Source: Dichotomocladium elegans (lineage: Eukaryota; Mucoromycota; Mucoromycetes; Mucorales; Lichtheimiaceae). From it: 64,000 bases of DNA. Both the position numbers and the translations under genes were made by a program. Below, piece by piece: positions 31,051 to 41,884 of the stretch. Under the pieces are notes generated by a model, which saw only the letters and a program-made list of their open reading frames with translations, was not told the DNA's origin and did not search any database. The stretch spans positions 868,001-932,000 of the forward strand of contig JAIXMN010000017.1 of NCBI GenBank assembly GCA_025716815.1. Direction: 5' to 3'. The stretch's first letter is position 1; each line of letters begins with the position of its first letter.

Positions 31051-32031
31051 GATGAGTTGGAGCTACCATCCTCCCCGACTTCCACCCAGGGTAGTGTAGA
31101 GGATGATGCTAATAGTCCTCTAGTATCATCGCAGCAGCTTGAGGTAGTTAGTGACAGTGATGGGGATAACTATGTTCCCCCATCATCAATCTCTAAGAGA
31201 CGTAGAATTGAGGTATGCTCAACTTGTATCTAAAAGTGCTCATCACACTAAGATAGATATATTATAGGTTGTTACTGCTGAAGTGGATGTAAGTACTAGG
31301 AAGTAGTTTATATAAAGTAGTATTATTAAGATCATATATCCTAGGATGTTCTCCCAGCAGAGAATACTGAGGTTGTACCTCGTTCCTCTATCTTAAAGAA
31401 ACTTCATAAAGTTTCAGATGAGGAAATTATTGCTGGGATGCGGCAACTCATCTCTGAAATTGTCTTATGGAAACCTAGTGAGATAAGATTGATTTCAGAT
31501 GGTGATGATAGCATCCAGCAAAGAGAACAATTACAGGAATCCTGGGTGCAGTTGGGTACTAGCACCAAGATAAGTTCTTTCCTTAAGAACTTGTTTTACT
31601 ATAACCTTGCTGCTTTCTACCAGGAGGAAAGTAGACATCATTCAGACTTGACCAAGGCAGACTTCTTAAAGTCATTAGACTTCCTTAGTAAGTATTTGTA
31701 GGCTTTATTAACTATGTCTAATAGATTTGATCTAGGACAAGTTGACCTTGCAGAGGTGTCACGTCGCTTGGGTGGTGGTGTTAGACTCCACCAGCTTGTG
31801 AAAGCAGGAAGTGTGGCAACTTTGTTACTACCTTCCACTTTCTCTGTTAATAACCTTGCTAGGGTAATATCTTGAGAACCTATAAGATTTGTATAATATC
31901 TAACATGAATATAGTTAAAAGAGCAGGAGTGGGAGGTTTTGAAAGCTGAGGTCGCTCAGGACAATATCCTGAATATCTCAGCCATTGCTCCATCTGGGAC
32001 AGTGAAACAATTGCTCTCTATTGTGCAATAA
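31051..32031 (+). pseudogene. Unknown gene X1, 5'-truncated, multi-exon
   Basis: No known domain. Exons with good splice signals: 31051-31212 (preceded by TACTAAT and TTTTAG), 31268-31288, 31345-about 31687, about 31725-31863 and about 31926-32031 (TAA). They encode an acidic Ser-rich linker ending in KRRRIE at an intron, a helical middle (RQLISEIVLWKPSE...SFLKNLFYYNLAAFYQEE) and a C-terminus with TLLLPSTFSVNNLAR then WEVLKAEVAQD. The architecture and C-terminal words match gene Y at 41885-43237, which has two more exons upstream. Here those are lost at the 28S junction (about 31004), which falls inside an intron. One junction near 31.70 kb does not keep frame, so a frameshift or misread splice is possible. 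Confidence 0.55.
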
Positions 32032-32277
32032 TAATTCATTAAATAGTGAGAAACAACATTTCCATCATAGTCTCCAACTTAGTAAAGCTCTAAGAGCATC
32101 TACTTTGATGTGCTCAGTATGGGTATATGATTTTTATAGTAATACAATAGCTCCCATATTGTTTTTATCTCAGTAATGCTTTCACAACATTATGCTCAAC
32201 TCAGCAAGTATTAAAATGGGATAGAAAGTGTAGAGGCCAAAATTCTCCCTCTTTCCTTACTTCTTAAAAAATTCCTG

Positions 32278-33021
32278 ATGATTGGACGTATCGCTCTTAC
32301 TGGTGCACTTATTCGCGATGTCGAGTTCCCCTCATCTCCTCGCATGCGTCAAGGTGTTGTCGATGTTGGCGTGTATGCCAGGTTCACGATCAACTGGGAT
32401 GGCAACTTTTTCAATGTATATGCATCCCAACCATCTCATATCAGCTGGTTGTTAAACAACAATGTCTGTGCTGGCTCCTCTGTCATTGTTAATGGACGAT
32501 TCAAGATCTGTAACTACACAACAAATCGTGGGAGCCGAGGTGTTTCATACTCCATTACATTGGAACAAATTGCTCTAGCAGTTGATGTAGAGATCACTCT
32601 TGGACGCCATGTTCAAGGGGAAAGATCAGCTGGTGAAAATGTGACAGCTACATCAGTTACTAGTCAGCTACGCCAACGAGGCCTTGTAACAACTACAATC
32701 ACAGACAAATTTGTCCAAGAACTACAGGCAGCAAACGATGATGAGCTCTCGGTCTTCTTTGTTGACCGCTTCTTGGAAAAGTTTCCATATAGGCCACTTG
32801 GTTTAGCAGAGCCAGTTGCCAGGGCACTTGCACTCCAAGTACCAAAGGAAATGCGCGATCAACTTCTCTTCCAGCAATCTGAAGCACTTGATAGCCATGC
32901 CTTCCGTCAGTTCCTGCCAACTACACCAATTGTGTTTGACACCTCCCGCTTAACTGAAAGTCTACTTGTTGGCTTTATTAGTGAGATAAAGGTTCAACCT
33001 ACAGAGTCTACCTCTATTGCA

Positions 33022-33059
<38 letters not shown>

Positions 33060-33096
33060 CTCTAGCTCTAGTGACACAGCAGAGATGGATATCTAG
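32278..33096 (+). CDS. SSB-like OB-fold protein (X2)
   Basis: The 272-codon intronless frame starts at ATG 32278. Residues 1-105 have the layout of a bacterial-type single-stranded-DNA-binding OB fold: GRIALTGALIRDVEF as strand 1, VGVYARFTINWDGNFFNVYA as strands 2-3, SSVIVNGRFKICNY as the following strand, then a turn and SYSITLEQIAL. The rest is helical (KFVQELQAANDDELSVFFVDRF) and ends with a run of 13 Thr encoded by an ACT repeat (33020-33060), then Ser/acidic residues. The likely role is binding single-stranded DNA during replication or transposition of its element. The OB-fold assignment comes from pattern, not from a search. It lies 246 bp after X1 and 91 bp before X3, all on one strand. 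Confidence 0.6.
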
Positions 33097-33187
33097 AAGC
33101 TTATTATCTTGCTATCCTACACTCTGCTTACATTTCTCTCTCTCTCTCTCTCTCTCTCTTGTTAGCAGATCTTAATATTAAGCAATT

Positions 33188-33940
33188 ATGCCTGATACCT
33201 ATCAAGTGTATTTCAAAAAGGCCTCTTTAAAGAGCCCAGTGTGTGTTAGTGATAATACTACAAGTGGAATGATTACATCATGGCTTCAGAACCATTCAGA
33301 TCATCAACTAGATGCATATGCAGTTATTGGCTTGTAAGTCAGTCATTACTTAAGGTCGATGAAGTTAACATTACTATGTAGAACATTACAACGCATCTGC
33401 TGCAGTATTCCTTTACCTGTTTTCAACACCATCACCTGGAACCTGGAAAATAGTGTTATTTACACTGCAATGGTTACTGGGGATTTCACTAGAATTGTGC
33501 CATTTGAGGATGTTGCAACACACAACTGCCCCCACCAACTTGCTGGCCGACTTACCCAAGTAACAGGGCTCGTTCAAGCTACAGATATCCCCACCTTAGT
33601 GTCAGCGCGTTTTCTGGAGAGTCGTGTTCCTGATCTCCCTATACTGCCCCATACAACAAATATGCTTACAACGGTAACAGCAACATATCGCGTTCGACTA
33701 CCTGGTGGAGCATTAAATCGCATTGAAACGATTGCTGGCCAAAAGCATGTCCTTCCAGATGAGAATGACTTTATCGAAAAGAGAGCACGTGTTAATAGTA
33801 GTGGAGATAATAGTACTATTCTCCAAGGACATAATACTATGGACCATCAGGTTCTAGTAGATGATAATTTTCTTGAAGAACCAGATGATTTATGGGGCTA
33901 TGAAGAAATGCCATCAGAGCCAACATTTTTCACTATGTAA
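33188..33940 (+). CDS. Unknown protein X3, two exons
   Basis: Exons 33188-33333 and 33382-33940 are joined by a 48-bp intron (GTAAGT...TATGTAG) and give about 234 aa in frame. It starts MPDTYQVYFKKASLKSP. It has a beta-rich middle (NTITWNLENSVIYTAMVTGDFTR, HQLAGRLTQVTGLVQATD, TTVTATYRVRLPGG) that could be a second OB-like fold. The C-terminus is acidic (EEPDDLWGYEEMPSEP). No recognised domain. It sits 65 bp upstream of X4 and between X2 and X4 on the same strand, which suggests the four genes belong to one element. Confidence 0.5.
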
Positions 33941-34005
33941 TAAGTAGTTTTTAGTAAATTATTTCTATACTTTGTTCCCTTCTTTCATCACTTGTTGAGT
34001 CTACT

Positions 34006-34530
34006 ATGTCTACTCCTCTCTCATTGACGCGACAGCAGCAGAATTCTATTACAGCATACTACAATTTCTGTGCCCAATTGCCAGTATATTACTGTTCAAT
34101 CTGCTGCATTATGCTCTACAAGTCAGAGACAAGGCTACTTTACTGCCCTGTAGAAGCTGAAATCGTCCCATGTGTCATTTGGGGGTTTCCCCCAATCTGT
34201 GATATGGATGGCCATATTGTTGTATGTGCTACACATGCAAAGGAAGGCACCGAATGGGTGCCTACTATTGATTTTCCTGGTGCAATGTTACCTCAAACAG
34301 AGCAGCTCAATTACCGCGAACTTACCTGCCTTTCGCCTATCAAGCTACTTGCTAGTGTACGACGTAATACATCCCGCACTGCATCAATCCTTGGCCATTA
34401 TGATCTATCTGGAAACATCTCTGGCCATTTCAATTATGACTTTGCTGGCTATATCTCTTCAGGTATCCGAGGGATTGCATATACAGGTCTTTTCAGAAGA
34501 AGTTTCCCATCTCGCACGCAAGGTGGTTAG
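34006..34530 (+). pseudogene. X4: Cys-rich protein resembling the N-terminus of Helitron-like Rep proteins, truncated
   Basis: From ATG 34006 the frame has a Cys pair (YYCSICCIML), further Cys/His residues (PICDMDGHIVVCATH) and NYRELTCLSPIKLLASVRR...GHYDLSGNISG. The last part is reminiscent of the LSP-x-LxxSxxR segment found before the Rep domain in many Helitron polyproteins. After about 34460 the sense continues in another frame (EGLHIQVFSEEVSHLARKVVSLDQ), so a frameshift or intron is present. At about 34545 it ends in G-rich sequence. Rep nuclease and helicase are absent. The family link is inference. Confidence 0.4.
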
Positions 34531-34544
34531 TCTGGATCAGATGG

Positions 34545-36206
34545 TGGTTTTTTGGGGATGGGTCAGTGGGAGGCGGAGTGAGCCAAGGTGGGGGGGGGAA
34601 GGTTCTGTCATGTGGTGGGCAAAATTTTTTGGGTGGTGGGTGAAGGCAGGGGGCCTGGAGAAAAATGGCAGGCCAAAAAATTTTTCTCGTTTGACTCAGT
34701 GGTGGTCAAACGCAACTTTGACGGTTGGTCGCCTCAGCAATGGTGGTTGCCAGAAAAATTTTCGTGGAGGATAAAGGGAGGCAAAGTGGCGATTTAAGAG
34801 TCAGACGCTCGTTGATCTTTTTCTTGTACTCAGTGCTTGGAGAAGCTCCGTTGTGCAGCACATCCGCAATAGTCGTTGGTGGGGCTGAGGTAGTGGCGGT
34901 TTAGGAAGGGAAGTGGTTTAATGCGACTGTATGATGGACCATGGTGTATCTCCACGGCCACGAACACAGCAGATGCCCCTTCTTCCCCGAAGGGCTTTAA
35001 GGTCAGAAAGTATAAAGGTAAAGCCAGACGAAACGCGCACTTTCTTTGTTACAAAGGTCCATTTGTTTGAGTGTGACAAAAGGAACCATAAAAGAAAAGC
35101 AGCCAGACAATTTTTTTATGGGATAGTGGCGAGGAGGACACTCCAACCGATTTTTATTCAAGAAAAAAGAGAAAGCGAGAAGGCAAAGAAATGGCTCATC
35201 TGCAGAGAGCATCAGGAGGAAGAAGCAATTGTTCTTGAAAGAGGACTGGGAAAGAAGCGGCTCGTCAAAAGACAACGGGAAAAATTACAGGCCATACAAG
35301 AGGGGCCTGCATTTCTTTTCTGTTCGACCATTGTTCCTAAAAACCACAACACCGAATTCAAGCACCTGCAATGCCACTGTTCTTCAAGCCGACAGCAGCA
35401 TCAAATTCGTACTGCGAAACTCGAAATGGGCTCAAGCATTAGCGCAAATCGTTGAGTGAGAACAACTTTCTGCAATTGGCTAGCCGTTGAACGATTAGCA
35501 AGCTTGATTTGGTCCTGCGTCGCCGAGGCCAAGTAACCATAGTAGCAATTGCAAAGTGGGAGAAGAATATAAATGCCACGAATGGATCCTATACTAAGAA
35601 TTGCTAAAGGATTCGTGCGAAAAGTTGGTTTCAACGTTGAAGTCCTGAGCTGCCGCTCGTCCTTCGAACTGCCTTGTTGCTTTGTTTTGAAAAAAATTTT
35701 CTCGCGAACTCTTGAACACACCTATTCCGCTTTCTGTTTTACGAAGCTCAGCATCACGAAACGATTATCACTTATTCTTGTCATTAGCCTGATCCAACTG
35801 CTTCAGATTTGTTCAATCACAGTAGTGCGATCCGCGGTTTACCAGCTTTCGTAACCAATCTTTCGTCAATCTTTCTGCAAGTCGCGTCATTTTCGTTCCA
35901 TGTCGGGCACAGTCATAATTTAACATCGAGATCCTTTACGTCCACATTTTTGCGGGATATGCTGGGGAGTTGGGCCTTGGACTTTTCGAGAAACAACTCA
36001 CCTTTCATCCCGCAGTTTTCAGCAAATGGCTTTTTCTGGATGGGACAGTGAATGAATTTGGAGGTTACAACATCATTTGAAGTTACAGCTATTATGTTCC
36101 ATGCTCTACCTCTTTTCCTCCAAACATCTAATTGCAAATGCTAAAAGGCAAGCAGGTTCTCAAAGGGTGACAACGTACATATATCTTCCTTGCCAACCTT
36201 GGCCAG
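34545..36206. other. G-rich segment then unassigned sequence
   Basis: 34545-34790 is strikingly G-rich on the plus strand with AAATTTTTTGG words, possibly an element end. 34791-36206 holds only short frames (for example 34931-35455, rich in Lys/Arg) without recognisable features. Confidence 0.35.
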
Positions 36207-36840
36207 TGTCGCGGATACAGGGCAGACAGACAAGAAAGTGTAGCGCAGGAACAAGACAGGAGAACAGAAGGCAGGCACAGACCGAGAATGGGTTGGCAGT
36301 GATAGTGCTGGCAATGGAGTAGAGGGAAAGATCAGGAACTACTCTAGAAAACAATACTATACTACTAACCAGAATTGTGCCTGACAGAAAAGAATCAAGA
36401 CAAGACAGGACAAGAGATGGAGGACAAGACAAGAACTACACTACGGGGGGTGGGTGTTAGGTACTCCCAATCACACAGCATGCACCAATTCGGATAGCTA
36501 CCAGGAACAAGGCAGAGCCCAAGAGGCAGGACAAAGGATAGGTATGGATCGATAGACCAGATAGACAGAGAACTGATGACCAGGGATGATATATGACGAA
36601 GGATAATCTGATAATATTTTATTATAACAAATACGAGGGTATTTATACTAGATCTTATGGGAGAGGCGTATGGGATATACTGAGGTTCGTTGCAATGACT
36701 TGAAGAATTAATAAATGTAGACGGAGTAATAAATGCAATCGACCAAAATTAATGCAACCAGGACAATAAATGCATTCGTGAAAGGGGTACCCAGGGTAAG
36801 GGGCGAACGCTCTCGAATAATCCCATTTTGGGTCATGACA
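36207..36840 (+). repeat. Solo LTR, 634-bp family
   Basis: It begins TGTCGCGGATACAGGG and ends TTTTGGGTCATGACA. It is nearly identical to the copy at 57079 and close to 54849. It truncates the Helitron 2 helicase at 36841. The two flanks do not share a duplicated target. The 15 bp AACCTTGGCCAGTGT at its left edge also occur inside the shorter relative at 17368. Confidence 0.85.
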
Positions 36841-39800
36841 ATTTGCTACGTGAATGTCAGGATAAATAGCAAGGATTAAATCCATGCTATTGTCAGTCCG
36901 AATGAGCCATTCTGAAGGGATCTGAATGCTCTGATCATGCGGTGGTCGGCTGTCACCGACGGCAAGGAGGAAATCAGCAAAGTTAGCAGCTCCAGAGCCA
37001 GCATTTCTTACGCGCATGTTGATTGTCAGTGGGAGGATGCGAACATCCCTCCAAAAAGAAGCTGATTGAATTGTCCCAGTGACAATCTCAGAGCAATTTC
37101 CCTTCTTGATAATCAGAAGCAGCTGGCGAAAGTCCCCACTGAACACGACAACCTTACCACTGAAAGGAACACGTTCACAGGCGGAGTTGCGGGCACCCAT
37201 GATATCCTTGAGCATCTTATCGACCGCCTCAAAATTGTGCTTGATGCTCATGACGGCCTCATCCCAAATAATTACAGAAGCTTCTTTTATGAGATGGGCA
37301 TGCGAACTTGTGAGGCTGATATAGCAGGTACTATTCTCGTCAGCATTCAATGGGATCTTAAAACGGCTATGCGCGGTCCGACCACTGGGGAGCAGGATGG
37401 CAGCAATTCCAGAAGAAGCAACCGGCAGAGCAATCTGCTGCTGAGAGCGCACGTAACTCAACAGAGCCTTGAAGACCTGGGATTTTCCTGTACCGCCAGG
37501 ACCATCTAGGAAGAAGATGCGGGGAGCAGGAGGGCAGGCAGACTGCTCACGGATAGCAGTAACGATTGTATTGTATGCAGCTCGCTGATCGTCATTGAGT
37601 GTATTCACCAAGTTCGTGTTGATGGTGGATTGTTCATCAGCAGGGTACTCAGCAAACTCGGCGTGGGCAAGTGCGTGGACAGGCAGGACATCCTCGTAAA
37701 GGGTTGACAGATATTCCTGAGGCAAGGAGGGATAATCTGACAGCCGATGTCCTGCGGCTTGTAACCATACGTCGATGTCGCCAAGTGTGCGCTGGTAAAT
37801 CCGGTCAATGTCGGCTTGCTCCAGGTCTTGTTCGTTCTGCAACTGCTTATCCCATCTGAGCTGAAAGAAATAATCGTCTGCCATCCTCTCGCGGTGATTG
37901 TCCCACAACTGAAGAGGATCGGCAGGTGAGCAGTACATCAGGATGCATGTGAAAAGTCTGCATATGGATGATGCTGATCCGGTGAGTGATGTCTCAGTCA
38001 TGGCACGATCCCATTCCTCGTCAGACTCCAAATAACCACGTGCAAGCGCTGCTGCCTCGAATGTCAGGTGTGGGGCATCGTCACCATTAGCAAGCAGCGC
38101 AGCAAAACTTGTTGGACCTGGGATATGGAGTAAGAGCAAACGAAGGCAGTAGAGAGGCATGTTAGAAAGTCCTATGGAATAGATGCGCGGTACTACGTTG
38201 GCGATCTCGTTTCTAGCTCGTCGTCTCCACTGGCGGTTCTGCTGGTCCCATGTGTAATGGTAGGGAACTTCCGAGTAGCAGAGTGTGCGGGCGAATTCAT
38301 CCTGGGCGCAGAGAACAAAGAAGCTGAGGAGTGTTGTCCCTGTTGCCGCCATTTGTCTTACAGCGTCGAACTGTTCTTGTGACATTGATGCATGGAACGT
38401 CACATACTGCTCTGACGGAAGATGTATCTGTAGCCATACAACTGGTGGATCGTGCATGTGGAGGTCGAACTTAAGAGTACGCCAGATCGCTTCAGATGGG
38501 CCAATATACCTTGGATGTTTTCGTTAGCAAATTCTTAATCATGTACGTCTACGGTTTTACTAACATACCTGGCATTCTGATACTGGGTGATCTCGTCGAC
38601 TGGTTCTGGGTCCATGGCAGTCGCAGAAGCAATCTCAAGTTGGGCTCAGTCTGTACCCTTGGTGATATATTTGCAAATGTACTTGACAGCACGGGCGGTC
38701 GTGCAGATTTCAACATTGATGTGTGAATCATACATATGGCTGAGGTAAGGGTTGTAAGGAATCACCCAGTGATTGTCTGCCTCGCCGCGCTGCTCTCCCA
38801 AGAAGTATCCTTGGCCGGTGTTATTGCGCCTCTGATATACAGGATAGCTGTCTCTGCTGTCGCGTGTCTCTGAGCAAAAGCTTTTCGGATATCCCTTCTC
38901 ACACCGTCCCATTGCTGCACAGCATGGAAACCAGCTATGAGGTCCACATGGTCCATGGATCATTGTCGACGTGACAGTACGATACAGCTGTGGGTGAGCG
39001 ACTGGGTCAGGCAATTCTGCGCACACAAATTTATCATAGGCGGATGGATTCCTGGGTCGGTCCTGTTGGTGGAGAATGAATAGCATATGGACATGGGGTA
39101 AACCACGCTTTTGGAATTCCACAGTTGCAATATATCCCTCAACACGGCCAAAGCATTTTGATTCTCTGATGTGCTTGATCATATGCTTCATCTTCATGTT
39201 GAAGACACGGGCGCAAAGGTCTGGGCGGTCAGAGGCAGTCTGTCCAGGAAAAAGCTCATCGGTAATCTCAGGCCACTTTGGGTTGCAGGTAAAGGTGATA
39301 AAGAGACTGGGATTGCCGTGAACATGTGTGATAGCCAGGGAGTCTTGAAGCATTTGCTTCATATATCGTGGTCCTCCAGTGAAACTGGAGGGTAAGACTA
39401 TAGATCGGCCAACTTGTCGAGGGTCCATCCCGTCACCAATACCATGATAGAGTTCGCTACGTAGATCGTCCTGGTTGCTGCGGAGATAATTGAGGCGGCT
39501 GCTCTCAATTCGGACATAATTATCCACCACCATTTGTTGAAAAAGTCTGCCAAAATAATGGTGGTATGTCTTTTGGGCCCCGTCACGTACCATGAGCATA
39601 TAGGCGCAATACTCACGTAGAGTGACCTCTTCAGTGTCACCAGCGTTGTTCCGGTATTGCATTCTGTCATACCACCCCTGATCTCCAAATGGGAACATGA
39701 GAACATAATGGAGCGGAATATATGCTGAGTGCAGGGAGCTGATGGTCTCAAGAGCTCCACCTGCCCTGTCATGGAGCACGATGTCATGTGGATCGATCCG

Positions 39801-41084
39801 TCCATCAGTGGATTGCTCGACAACTAAAGCAGCGACTTCTGGGTGAGATTGCGGATCGTAACGCCTGCCCATATGACGCGCAGTGCGAATGGTAGCCTGG
39901 AGACTTCCTATAGGTAAATCTCGATAGTGCTCTGCTGCAGACATGTATGATCGGACGAAGGGGTTGTCACATTCCATGACCTGCTGGAGAAGTGCGATTG
40001 TATCCATGTTGAGGTCTGCAAACATAGATGTCCTTAGCCCCAGTTGGTCAGTCGTGTCAGCAAAGTAGATCTGTGAAAACCTGGCGTTGTTGTAATTCTC
40101 AGCTCTCAGCGATCCGATGCGGTGGTACATGGCACCATTGATCCTGAAAGTTGAAACACCATTTGACCCATTTGCCAATTGCTCGTCCCAGTTCCCTCTA
40201 ATGGAAGCGAAGGAAAACATATTGTTGTACGCGCGAATAAATCTTCAAAAGTCCCATGCAGAAGGATCCATGTTGGTAAGAAGTGCTATGATCTCCTGTG
40301 ATGGAGCACGGGGGAGAGGAAGTTGAATTCCACTGGGCGTGCAGCACATTCCAAAGCGAGGATTGATCAGTGATGAATTGGCCGTTCGTTTGTGAATCCA
40401 CATTTTCACATTGCAAAAGTGGCAAGAAGCTTCCATCCGACCAAAAATGCTATGTCGATAGTTCGGGCCTGGGGTGTGGCAGATGCTACGTCCGAATATG
40501 TTCTCAGGCTGAAATGGCATCCTGAGTGCAATCTGGTACTGAGCGCCGTGTTGAGACTGAAAGTTGAGTGGATTAAATGGGCATAGACTGTGTGTCCGTC
40601 GGCTGTGGGAAGGAGATCCACATTGACTACAGGATTGAGCTGGGGTTGGGGCTGGGGCTGGAACAGGAGCTGCATCACACTGAAAATTAACATTGGCATT
40701 CTTCGCAATATTTGCATATTCAGTAATACCTTGTTGACGCCGCGGATTTGCAGGGCAATCGCGATGGGTTGATCGCCGATGAGAAGAGGAGCCACAGGAA
40801 GGACAGGTTGGGGCTGTTTGATTTTGGGTTTGGACAAAGGAGACAAATTCCTGCATATATACATCAATTTTAACCACTGAAAGCAGAATCTTCATAGGGT
40901 ATAAGACATACTTCAGTAGCTGTAGTTCTTTGACGAACTCTACGAACGTTTAAAGGACAATCATTCGAAGACGGATTGGTGTGTGTGATAGAGCCGCAGA
41001 TGCAGGTTCCTGGAGACTGATCCCCCTGGTGATGATGGTTAAAAGTCACGCGTATCGATTATACTCCTTAGTAAAAGTTACCAT
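36841..41084 (-). pseudogene. Helitron 2 Rep-helicase, dead copy
   Basis: This is a relative of Helitron 1 with the same gene plan on the minus strand. ATG at 41084 is followed at once by a 56-bp intron (41081-41026). Exon 41025-40912 carries the first Cys module (CICGS), a 61-bp intron follows (40911-40851), then the second and third modules and the Rep domain (HVHMLF, KYICKYITKG). The helicase has Walker A GPGGTGKS. Lesions: TGA at 40247-40245 and at 38648-38646 (Helitron 1 has CGC and CGA there), and loss of the helicase C-terminus beyond IYPDIHVAN at the solo LTR. Unlike Helitron 1 it has a 59-bp intron (38568-38510, GTATGT...CTAAC...AAG) inside NARYIGP. Neither Helitron terminus was found. 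Confidence 0.9.
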
Positions 41085-41884
41085 CTTTGCTAAGCAATAT
41101 GAGAAAAGAAAGAGGAGGTCAGAAAGTATGAATAGTAGGATAGGTGAAAAAACTCAGGTTTACCAATACATGATGGGATCTATATTTATATGAATTCGGA
41201 GCAAGCTTCGATTTAGAGAAGTAAGACATCCACGGATGCAAACAGTTTCATATGTTAGGATATACAGGATCGGTTCCTCTATTGTGAGCTATGTACATGT
41301 GTTAGAAGACCAAGGCTTCTATGTGGATGCTTCACTTAAGAATGCCAAGGCTTCTGTTTGGATGATTCATCTAAGAAGGTCACCTCTGCTGTGATGATTG
41401 GTCCAACTGTTTCTGCTCTTGCTGCGGCAAGAAGCACTGTGTGGAAAATTAACATGTGAAAAAGGTATTAGTAATATCTGCATCGCAAGCTAACATATGA
41501 TTTTCGCTGCTCTAAATCCATCACAGCTACCCTTCTCGTAGCATAAACGTGTGGTAAAATACTCAAAAACCACCACCAATATGATACTTTTCTAACAGCC
41601 TCAGAAATAAAAACCATGCTACTACAGGTAACTTTCTAATCTGCGCCCAATCATCAACCGCAGACCTTAGCCTCGTTAGAAAAATTAACCAAATCAAATT
41701 TTAAGAAAATCGGGGCTAACCATATTTGTAAATTAGCTTGCATACGGACCAACAGTCTATTCTAATACTGATTAATGACCTCATCGAAAATTTACCCTAG
41801 TATGTAGCATTTTTAATAGAATGAATATTTTGATAATTTCTTCTCTCCTTCTCTTCCTTTTCTGCCCACTTTTTGACGAACACT
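41085..41884. other. Presumed 5' region of Helitron 2, no gene seen
   Basis: The position corresponds to the leader of Helitron 1 (about 750 bp) but no similar sequence or TC end was identified. It also holds the upstream region of gene Y. Confidence 0.35.

Noticed and set aside
33131..33160. TC dinucleotide run after the OB-fold gene
   Set aside because: It is an ordinary microsatellite with no sign of regulatory function.
34931..35455. 174-codon Lys/Arg-rich open frame
   Set aside because: No domain, paralogue or splice context supports it. The composition matches chance translation of purine-rich DNA.
38285..40326. Plus-strand open frames opposite Helitron 2
   Set aside because: They are shadows of the Rep-helicase coding strand, with no domains of their own.
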